A stretch of DNA of 64,000 nt from assembly GCA_963921935.1 (NCBI GenBank), contig OY998182.1, positions 36,300,028 to 36,364,027 on the forward strand, in the 5' to 3' direction. The position numbers were made by a program, and so were the translations under genes. This stretch comes from Galeruca laticollis (lineage: Eukaryota; Arthropoda; Insecta; Coleoptera; Chrysomelidae). The notes beneath the pieces were generated by a model. It was not told the origin of the DNA. It saw only the letters and a program-made list of their open reading frames with translations, and ran no database searches. This document shows, piece after piece, positions 55,945 to 64,000 of this stretch (the first letter of the stretch is position 1; every line of letters starts with the position of its first letter).

Positions 55945-57290
55945 AAATTGGTAGTTTTTTATCAGTTTTTCTCAAATATTCAGAAAACTAAGCGGTTTAG
56001 CGCAAAAAGTGCCGTATACAAAAATAATGTTAATAAAAATGGTTGTATGCATAATCTCGTTAATGTGAACGGTTCCAGAGTTATTGTGGGTTTAAAAGTC
56101 TATTAAATTATAACTAAAATAGAAATTACTGAATAATTTTATTGAAAAGTTATATTTTACATTCGTATTGTAGCCTTCACAGGATGTCACACTGTATCAG
56201 CTATTTACAAGAAGGGGAAAATTACATCGAATAGGAAAGTGCAAGCCAACAACGCTCTTCGTACAGAACTTCTAGTCTTCAATTACCCCAAAGCTGACCC
56301 GAGTGCAGTGGCTGATGCTGGAGAGTATTTCCTTGCGATGTTTGGAGCCAAGAATACTGAAGATCTAGATTGTTTTCTCTATCAGTGTTACTCGCAGGCT
56401 ATTGCAAAGCAACTCTTACATTAATTGTTCAAGTTGGTTTCTGCACTTCCTCCCCAATTCAGCAACTTCCAGGCAGCATTAATTTAGAACCTACTTCCAA
56501 GTGCAGCAGTGGCTGAATGAGAAGAAGAACCCACTCGAGTGAGGGTGGAAGAATATTGGCTAACCCCTGAGACCAATTACATCAGTACGTCTTGTAGCTC
56601 CCCAGGAATTACTTTCCCTTATAATGTACGTTTGTAAAGACAAATGCGTCCGTAACGTAAAGAGTGGTCAACTGCTCAAGCATATACGGTAATTGCTCAG
56701 GCCTAGAATGTGGTAACAGGAACCCGAACAACATAGACAAAGATTTGAAGAGGACTGAATACTGATGAATACTTTACATTAATTTAAGGTCGCATTTTTA
56801 TTCAATTTTACGAACTTCAACATTTTTAATAAAATATGGTTGCGATATACAGCCAAATATGCCTGTCTAATGAAAAACCTCCAAAAGCTGTAGTTATCTA
56901 AGGATGTGGTATTGTCCACAAAAATTATGGCTTAGGCTTGCGAAAGTCTCTTCCCTTAAAAATCAGCGCTCCTTGAGAAGGTGGTGAGGTTGTCGTTCCA
57001 AGAGCTTATCACTAACATACTACTGGCCACTAAAATCGAAATTTGATTTTACAAAATACAATCCTGTATACAAAAAAATAGTTTTCTTAGTGATTTCCAA
57101 AAAATCTAAAAAATACTTTTACACCCTCCGTTCTCTGGAACCGTTCACTTTAGCAAGATTATGTACAGGACCATTTTTGTTTGCAATTTTATGCAGATTA
57201 TTTTTAGATACGGCACTTTTGGGCTAAACCGCATAGTTTTCTGAATATTTGAGAAACACTGATAAAAAACTATTAATTCGCCAACTTGTA
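55945..57290 (+). mobile_element. Second element with TIRs around a TGCDT-family gene
   Basis: The left arm (about 55945-56097) and right arm (about 57128-57285) are inverted copies: TAGTTTTTTATCAG, AATATTCAGAAAACTA, GCGCAAAAAGTGCCGTAT and GTGAACGGTTCCAG appear inverted on the right. A frame of the TGCDT family lies inside. The ends are not sharply defined; a C run (57290-57302) follows the right arm. Confidence 0.7.
56165..56620 (+). pseudogene. TGCDT-family nuclease-like protein fragment, copy 2
   Basis: Reading begins FTGCHTVSAIYKKGK (the usual Asp of GCDT is His here) and continues NNALRTELLVF. Then come DPSAVADAGEYFLAMFGAK, NTEDLDCFLYQCYSQAIAKQ and, after a stop at 56422, LVSALPPQFSNFQAALI and PTRVRVEEYWLTPETNYI. 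The order matches the post-GCDT part of the 49.9-kb protein family. The DTDV motif and the Cys-rich end are absent. It lies between inverted repeats, as does the first copy. Confidence 0.55.
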
Positions 57291-57735
57291 CCCCCCTCCC
57301 CCCAAATCCGACGCTCAAAATGGTGTAACGGTTTACCAAATAATAAAGTCTAAAGGCTGAAGCTTTTCTGACACATGACTTAGTTGACGAACGAAACTCG
57401 ATACAAGCATTTGTCATATTGTTTTGATTCAAATGCATATGGTTAATGCGTTTCTACTGTATGCAGACTGTATACAACAATTTGGAACTGGAGAGAAACT
57501 TTTACTTTGGATGTTAGGGTTTGGGTCTAATTGCACCATACTAATGTAATGGATCGTTTTAAAAAAAAGTGTGGATTAAGCCCTGTCCTTTGAATATTCT
57601 CAATATTCACTTTAACGATTGTTATTTAATTTGGTGTTTTAACCATTCGGAAAGTATAAAAGATACTATTTGTCCGTTGAATCTAAATATTCAATATTTT
57701 ACGAAGTTTAGAAGTGGGGTCTGAAAGCTTTATAT
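57291..57735. other. Gene-free stretch
   Basis: No supportable feature. Confidence 0.3.
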
Positions 57736-57747
57736 ATAAAAAGCGCC

Positions 57748-57958
57748 TTATGTGGTATTTTTTGCCAAAGTAGTTTCTGTAGATAAAAAAGTTTGAACTA
57801 AATGCTTAAATTTGTAGATACACTCATTACAAAACAAAAACCAATAAGTATTGTGTGTAGTATTTTTTGCCAAAGTAGTTTCAGTAGACAACGAAGTGTA
57901 AACGAAATATCTGCTTAGATTTATAGATACACTCATTACAAAACAAATACCAATTTGA
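57748..57958. repeat. Two-unit tandem repeat, ~105 bp
   Basis: GTATTTTTTGCCAAAGTAGT at about 57753 and 57861, each followed by a TTTRTAGATACACTCATTAC block and AAAACAAA.ACCAA. Confidence 0.85.
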
Positions 57959-57989
57959 ATTGATTTTGATTTTAATGTCATTTAAACAT

Positions 57990-59237
57990 TCTAGCCAGCT
58001 GCATTGTTCCCGGTTTTTCTTCCACCGAATAAAAATTCCTTATTGGCTAATGTGTTCTTTATGAGATTTGGTCAAATTACATACTTATTTTACTTTCAAT
58101 TAATTAGAAATGTCAAATCACTAATTTTACATTCATAATAATTTTTAAATATTAAAAAAAATCATAATTAGATCTACTGTGGGACTTGACATGGTATTCA
58201 TCCACAAGCATCCTTTCACCAGTCTCTAAATGATTACTCACGTTACAATACATGCTCATTATGTTTTTTGCAAATGAACATTTTACGTTGAAAACAGAAG
58301 ATTTAATTCTGTACCACACAATTCACACACTTCCCCGAAGAAATGTTTCGGTAAACCGCCAGAAAAGTAGTTTTTTCATTTAGAAAATTGTCAAAATCTA
58401 GTTTGAAAAACAATTATTCACAAACTTGTAGAGGTACAAGTCCCATCTCTAATATATGATTGAGATCTTTTCATATTAAATCTGATGGCAATAAAAATAG
58501 AAGTATTTTATAACTAAAACCAACTGTCAGTATCATTGATATAAATATAAGAAATAACAATCCAGACAGGGTAAAATTTTACACTTGCTTGTTAGTTTCT
58601 CTTTCTACTGTATTATTTGTATTCAAGCTTTTGTCGAATTGAATAATAATGATATTATGTATTATTTCGGTACCTACAAATGTTAAAAATTCTTCAAAAG
58701 CATTTTTGGTACTTGTTGCTTCTCTAACTGGACCAGGGTTTTGCTTAAAGTAACAAAAAAATTGCTATTCCAGAATGTTTCACTGCCCTTTTCTCTATAT
58801 ACAATCAGATGCTTTTTCAGCAAAGCAAATTCTTTACTACCCCTTTCCTCAAACTCGCTTCCACTATTATTTATAAAATCCAGTAATTTCAACATTTCTG
58901 AAACTATTTTCCTGGATTCTGTAACTCGCCTAGATTAATATAATTTCGACTTGAAATTCGTTTCCAGACATATTTGGTGAAAAGAAAAAAAAAATTTAAA
59001 AATATTGTTAGTACACACAACATTACGCAGTGCCTAAAACAAACTGTGTTTGGCAATTTGGCTTTAAATTAACACTAATAACATAGAGAAAGTACGAAAT
59101 GTCTTTCACTAATAATTAATATAGAATTTAACTTGCTTTAGCAGAATTTTTGTTTTATTCATAGACAGTCTTTGGTGCTATCGACATCAACTTCTAAGGT
59201 TATTTAGCATCATGTTTTTGTGTAGGCTTTGTTAGGC
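57990..59237. other. No gene assigned
   Basis: A 70-residue minus-strand frame (58895-58683) with charged helical text is not recognised. A CxxC motif on the minus strand near 58330 (CELCGTELN) could be a decayed zinc finger of a transposase. Too weak to call. Confidence 0.25.
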
Positions 59238-59678
59238 TTGATTCACACTATAGATACGGTCGGGCTCCACTCCCAGTCAGGTAAAATATTCTCAAATGAA
59301 AAACAATATGAGCATTTCGAAAGAAATTTTGGCAGATCAAGACTGTCCCTGCATGTACTCGTAGTGTGAAAGCGTTTCATTCTCAGTTCAGTCAGTTTGC
59401 ATCCACCACCTTCTTCATCAGTAATTAAATGACGATAAAGAGTGAAATATTTTGCTTCCGTTTTTCTTTGTAATAAACTTGTGTGCTCTCATATTCTTCT
59501 CTTTGTTTTTTTTCTTGTGTTCTATTATCTTCTTCATCGATAAGAAGAGCCATATTAGCTAATTCTTTAGTCGAAAAGTTTTTCTCACGACAACTATTAC
59601 AACCAAATAGATATTGTTTACTAATTTTTTGAATATTTTATTAATTACATATCAAATACTTTTCATTTTTTATATTAT

Positions 59679-59690
59679 TGACTACGAGCT
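59679..59690. repeat. 12-bp direct repeat, left copy
   Basis: TGACTACGAGCT, exactly repeated at 62348-62359. It is followed by the T-rich 3' tail of the minus-strand element. Confidence 0.8.
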
Positions 59691-59831
59691 TTTTTTTATT
59701 CAATAAATTAGCAATCAAAATACATGGTATTCTATAAGCTAATGTGCTGGCATATGACCTAGCTATGGGAAGAAGCTGAGGTCAACTAGCATGATGAGGT
59801 CCTCTCCAGCGAAAGGACCTTCTGCTTCCTG

Positions 59832-61310
59832 TTAATTTCGCAGGTCAGTTGGCCATCGTCGTTTTAATCTTCTTATTACATCATTTTCAAGTAGCGGTTG
59901 TAGTAAAGGATTTGTATGGGCTTCTAGTTTCTTGTGGTGGCTAGCACTTCTTTCATGAATGACTTCCTTTACTGTTAAGATCTTCAGATCATTGTGGATC
60001 ATTTTATTTGTTATATACCATGGGGCATTAACAATATTTCCTAGTATTTTAGACTGGCTTCTTTGTACAATTGCTATGTTGGATTTACTGGCGCATCCCC
60101 ATATTTCGATGCCATAGGTCCATATAGGTTTAATTATTGCCTTATATAATAGGATTTTATTTTCGATGGAAAGAGAAGACTTCTGTCCAATTAGCCAGTA
60201 AATATCCCTACTTCTTAGGTCTATTTGTTTTCGTTTCTTCTTGATATGTTCCTTCCAGTTCAATTTGGCATCTAGATGTAAGCCCAGGTATTTCACTGAT
60301 GTCGATTGTGGGATTTGTGTGTTATTTAACTGTATTGGAGGACATACGTCTTTTCTTAGAGTAAAGGATATATGTGTAGATTTTGTCTCATTTATTTCGA
60401 TACTCCAATCTTTTAACCACTTCTCTAATTTTTTAAGATATTCTTTGAGGATATGATGGGCTTGCAGCACATTACTATGGGTAGTTAGAATGACAGTGTC
60501 ATCAGCAAATGTTCCTATTGTGATGTTTGGTGATAATGGGAGATCTGAAGTAAACAAGATATATAATAGTGGACCAAGGACACTGCCTTGTGGTACACCA
60601 GAGTTGATAGACGGCATAACAGATACGTCTCCTTTTATTCGTACTCTGAATTGGCGATTGTTTAGATAAGATTCCAATAGTTTGAAGAATGTTGGTAAAT
60701 GTTTTTTAATCTTGTATAATAGTCCAACATGCCAAACCCTATCGAAGGCCTGCCTAACGTCTAGAAATACTGAGGTACAATATTCTTTGCTGTTTAGAGA
60801 ATTTAGTATTGTATGGGTTATGCGGTGACACTGTTGGATTGTGGAGTGGGCTCGTCGGAATCCAAATGAAATTCAGGTATCCAATTGCTAGCATCAAAAT
60901 CAGAATCAATTTTTCGAAGAATCAGTTTCTCTAATAATTTTGATATAGTTGAAAGCAGACTGATAGGTCGATAAGATTTTACTTCATGTGGGTCTTTCCC
61001 AGGTTTAAGTATTAGGATTATTTCAGCAATTTTGAGTTTTTCTGGCCAATATTGGATTCGAATAATTGCATTAAATAGGTAAGTGAGGAGTACTATACCC
61101 TTTCACGGTAACTCTTTTAACATCTTTGGAGTTATTAAATTCATTCCTGGGGCTTTCTTAATGTTTAGAAGTTTTATTTCATTTGCTATGTCTTTTGGTC
61201 TAATCAGGTCTATTGTTTGGTTTGTTTGGATAGGGAGTTCTAGAAATTCCGTAATTTCTATGTCTGGTATTGTGTTGTGAGGTTTGTAGATTTCTGAGTC
61301 GCCCACTGCA
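59832..61310 (-). pseudogene. Jockey-type reverse transcriptase, one frameshift
   Basis: From 61306 the minus strand reads RPKDIANEIKLLNIKKAPGM, LKPGKDPHEVKSYRPISLLS (about 61010-60950) and, after a shift near 60870, TSVFLDVRQAFDRVWHVGLL. The open frame 60677-59832 then gives RIKGDVSVMPSINSGVPQGS, TIGTFADDTVILTTHS (catalytic box), VKYLGLHLDAKLNWKEHI and the Jockey-typical end IRRLKRRWPTDLRN. There is no RNase H. A 3' UTR and A-tail follow to 59691. The 5' part (ORF1, endonuclease) is absent; at about 61310 the text switches to a plus-strand RNase H. Confidence 0.85.
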
Positions 61311-62159
61311 CTTGTAAAGAAAGCATTCCTTGAATTATTACAAAAAAAATCTTACGATTTAACACTTTACACTGATGCTTCGAAAACTGACTCCGGAGTT
61401 GGTTGTGCAGTTACCTCGAAACATGAACTCATAGGCTCCTTTACTTTACCTTCAGTGTGTAGCGTCCATACAGGTGAGCTTCATAGCATTCTTCAGGCTT
61501 TTAAATATATCTCCCTCCCCCACAAAAATATTGCAATATGCACTGATTCCCTTTCATCCATTTTATCAATTAAAGCAATCTTCACTGACCACCCAATTGT
61601 CCAGAGCATACATGATATATATCAAACTCTCGTTGCTCATGATATAACAGTCTCTCTCATCTGGCTACCATCACACATTGGAATTGCTGGTAACGAAACT
61701 GCCGATCGCCACGCGAAAGAAGCTGCCTCTAGCGACAATCCAAAACACATAGTCCAACTCGCCAGCGACCTCAAGTTCCATTTCAAAAACGTCACGAAAG
61801 AATCTTGGCGACATCTATGGCGCAACAGTACGACAGCACTTCACAATATTCATTCATCTACTTCTCCTCTCTCCCTTAGCTTTTTAACAAGGAGAGAGGC
61901 CGCTATAATCAGAAGAATTCGAATCAGCCACACCAAACTCACACACGGTCATCTGATGTCTTCAGGAAATCGTCTTGTTTGCCATAGCTGTAATACTATA
62001 CTGACCGTCAAGCACATACTTACTGACTGCAAACAATTTTCCGCTACATATAAACGATTCGACCTAAGGCCTAACCTCAAGGAAATGCTCCACTGTCCCA
62101 CCGAGATCAAGAAAGTCTTACAGTTTCTGAAAGCTACGCATCTCTACCATAAAATCTAA
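61311..62159 (+). pseudogene. RNase H and C-terminal region of an I/Jockey-type element
   Basis: The frame is open from before 61380 to 62159. RNase H: LTLYTDASKTDSGVG (Asp), SVHTGELHSILQAF (Glu), IAICTDSLSSIL (Asp) and WLPSHIGIAGNETADRHAK (His/Asp). The segment after it has RRIRISHTKLTHGHLM and CHSCNTILTVKHILTDC, a CxxC-H-C module. The domain looks catalytically complete but lacks RT, endonuclease and start, so it is a 5'-truncated copy. Its 3' UTR ends in an A11 run at 62260-62270. It points head to head with the Jockey RT at 61310. Confidence 0.85.
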
Positions 62160-62347
62160 TTTAAAAATTAGTAATAGTTGTTATTCAGTATCATGTAAAT
62201 ATTTGTAATTATTTTTCTGTGCCAATGACCTGCGCTGTCGAGGCACGTTAAGCTAAAATAAAAAAAAAAAACTATTATCAGTAGTATTCCGTCGCGATAT
62301 ATGCTATTTATCAGAACATGTTTACTCGACGAAAGTAAAACCGATAC

Positions 62348-62359
62348 TGACTACGAGCT
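62348..62359. repeat. 12-bp direct repeat, right copy
   Basis: Exact copy of TGACTACGAGCT at 59679-59690. MITE sequence continues after it. Confidence 0.8.
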
Positions 62360-62470
62360 AAATTCGATTGACGGCTTAATGCCGATTGTAGCCAGACCGT
62401 GGACATCATGTAAGTATAACTGGACCAATAGCTGAGTGCTACTATACCTATGGTGTGAATCAAGCCTTAC

Positions 62471-63180
62471 GGTTTTCCGGGTACAATTAAGGATCAACAA
62501 GGTTAATTAGACCCAAACAGTGAATGAATGGGGATTCATGCACCTAAGTCTTTAAAAATAAGTTTTAATCTAATAATAACTAGAAGTATTAAAATTAGTA
62601 TAAAAAAGCTTTTGTGATAATAAAAATATAAAAAATGGGTGGATATTGTTTTTTTAAGTGTTCTAAGTGAATAGCTGTACTTATTTGTCATTTTAATCAT
62701 TATATAATCAAGATTTATTAGTCTAAGATCCGAAGTAAAATCGACCTTCACCTATATAGTTAACGGATGAAAATAATTTTATAAGTAATTTAGGATGTTA
62801 AAAATTATTAAAAAAAATGGGTTGCTTGAAAAAATCCTGGCCAGGCTATAATTAATTAAAAATTGAAAAATCACTTATTTTTTAATTACTACTGATAAGT
62901 TTAATGAAGAAATTGTACACCAACCGTAAGTACAAAGCCTATATGCAAACGTAAGTTTGTCTATATTTTTCCTGGCCTAACTATTGGGTTGCCAGGTGTA
63001 AACAGGTATTTTGGTATTAGTTATTTTCACTTACTTGTTTATTTTATAAATTTAACATAAAAATAAGCGCCGTTTTATTGCGAACACAAAGGTATAGGGT
63101 TGTCCGTAAAAAGCCTGTCCTGAATGACGCTTGTCGAATTTTAAGAAATAAAATTTTTATGCGACTGTTAACGTGCGAGG
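62471..63180. other. AT-rich, gene-free stretch
   Basis: No coherent frame; 63100-63180 may belong to the element carrying the next gene. Confidence 0.3.
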
Positions 63181-63189
63181 ATTGTTTTT

Positions 63190-63968
63190 CACGCTCACAA
63201 AATAGCACTGGGATCAAGGATTTTAATTAAAACTTCGGATACTGATGTTTTGGTAATTTTGCTGGGAAATATGCACAAAATTTCACATTCTGCAATTTGG
63301 CTAGCTTCTTCAGCAACTAAAAAGCTACATAACCAATACCTTGATTGCATCAACTGCATCGATTTGGCTTTGAAGTTGGGATCAAAATTATGTTAAAGTT
63401 TACCTGCTTTTCACGCCTATACAGGTTGTGATTACACAGCAGCATTTTACAATAAAGGGAAAATTAAACCTTTCAAAATATTTTCTCAGAATGAAAAATA
63501 TCAAACTATTTTTACATCGTTAACTGATGAAGCCGATGTTTTCAATGATGAAAAAATGGATGTTGTTCAAGAGTTTACAGCGAAAATTTATGGCGTAAAT
63601 AACTGCAATAGCGTAAATGACGCAAGAAATCAAATTTTTATATGTAATTATGCTGCAAAAGAAGGCAACGAACAGTTTAAAAAAAAAAAGTATTGACTCC
63701 AATACTATACCGCCATGCTGGATATCCCTACAACAAAACAACAACAGAACAATTTTTGTTAATTCTATAGTCTATTCTGAGTCTATATGTATCAAACTCC
63801 AGCCTGAAAACTGCGGTTGGCATTTAGATGATTATTTAAAACCAACAGGATTTATTTGGGACCAAACGCGACAGTACAAGACATTATCGAAATGACGGAA
63901 GATGATAGTCAATCTACCGAAATCCTTAATGAAAATTTTACTTCAGTAGAATCAGACATAGAATAATA
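63190..63968 (+). pseudogene. TGCDT-family nuclease-like protein, copy 3
   Basis: Reads ILIKTSDTDVLVILLGNMHK, SAIWLASSATKKLHNQYL, then a stop near 63393, and SLPAFHAYTGCDYTAAFYNK. It continues KIFSQNEKYQTIFTSLTDEA, VVQEFTAKIYGVNNCNSVND, and after shifts in an A10 run ENCGWHLDDYLKPTGFIWDQ and IIEMTEDDSQSTEILNENF, stopping at about 63966. It is the most complete copy here, with the DTDV and GCDY motifs and the order LPAFHAYTGCD, but no CxC cluster before its end. Together with 49.7 and 56.2 kb it shows a family. Function is unproven; a metal-dependent nuclease fold is plausible from the acids. Confidence 0.6.
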
Positions 63969-64000
63969 ATTATGAATTACAATTTCTTTTTTATTAATGT

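Larger units (their letters stand above)
59238..62467. mobile_element. Harbinger-like MITE (TTA duplication) split by retroelement DNA
   Basis: The ends GGCTTGATTCACACTATAG and CTATGGTGTGAATCAAGCC are inverted repeats, each flanked by TTA. A 3-bp TTA duplication and GGC start are typical of PIF/Harbinger. Without the inserted 59691-62347 the element would be about 570 bp and has no transposase. Confidence 0.7.

Noticed and set aside
57145..57438. 97-aa minus-strand frame
   Set aside because: It spans the right inverted repeat of the 55.9-57.3 kb element; inverted-repeat arms are noncoding in the left copy.
1..64000. rRNA, tRNA, CRISPR array or bacterial-type operon
   Set aside because: No conserved rRNA blocks or tRNA A/B boxes noticed, no regularly spaced short repeats, and no clustered same-strand intact genes. 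The content is eukaryotic transposon debris.

Overview
This is arthropod, most likely insect, nuclear DNA. It is AT-rich, has almost no long host reading frames, and is packed with Jockey/CR1-, R1- and RTE-type non-LTR retrotransposons, Tc1/mariner, piggyBac and Harbinger-like DNA transposons, and one Ty3/gypsy scrap. The only convincing host coding sequence is a single spliced exon at 20834-20981 (+). It encodes the last WD repeat of Slimb/beta-TrCP, so much of the window is probably transposon-filled intron of that gene. I cannot name the species.

Layout. 1-4488 (-): broken Jockey-group element. 4489-6174 (+): 5'-truncated RT element with a (TGCAA)n tail. 6651-19193 (+): remains of one CR1-like element (PHD-finger ORF1, coiled coil, endonuclease, RT, AATA tail). 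It is broken up by a ~170-bp satellite array, a minus-strand RT/RNase H element (8739-10158, 13-bp duplication), a pogo/Tigger-like end (10651) and a near-intact full-length R1-like element (12911-18861, 12-bp duplication). 19572-20316: mariner-type MITE. 20834-20981: Slimb exon. 21920-28059: long-TIR element containing a MITE and a broken piggyBac, then a second piggyBac with clean TTAA ends (25679-28059). 28-34 kb: RNase H/RT scraps, Tc1 and RTE remains. 34035-37123: mariner with long TIRs holding a piggyBac 5' half. 37150-41287: third piggyBac, with an internal 200-bp palindrome. 41.7-42.6 kb: complex tandem repeat. 44-46.3 kb: RT tail and Tc1. 46625-48625: mariner whose transposase is damaged by only two stop codons. 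49069-51113: ~550-bp-TIR element carrying a nuclease-like plus Cys-rich protein. 51.8-52.9 kb: large palindrome with C/G runs. 52.9-53.3 kb: gypsy integrase tail. 54.0-55.9 kb: another mariner. 55.9-57.3 kb and 63.2-64 kb: two more copies of the nuclease-like/Cys-rich family. 59238-62467: Harbinger-like MITE split by two head-to-head non-LTR fragments.

The observations I think most worth following are three. (1) The three-copy 'TGCDT' nuclease-like + CxC family sits between long inverted repeats, two copies in recognisable elements. (2) The R1-like element has full-length ORFs but altered endonuclease active-site motifs, and an ATGA-linked small ORF between ORF1 and ORF2. (3) Several nested insertions can be dated relative to each other from exact target-site duplications. 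No rRNA, tRNA or CRISPR was seen. All identifications come from reading motifs by eye; none has been checked by database search.
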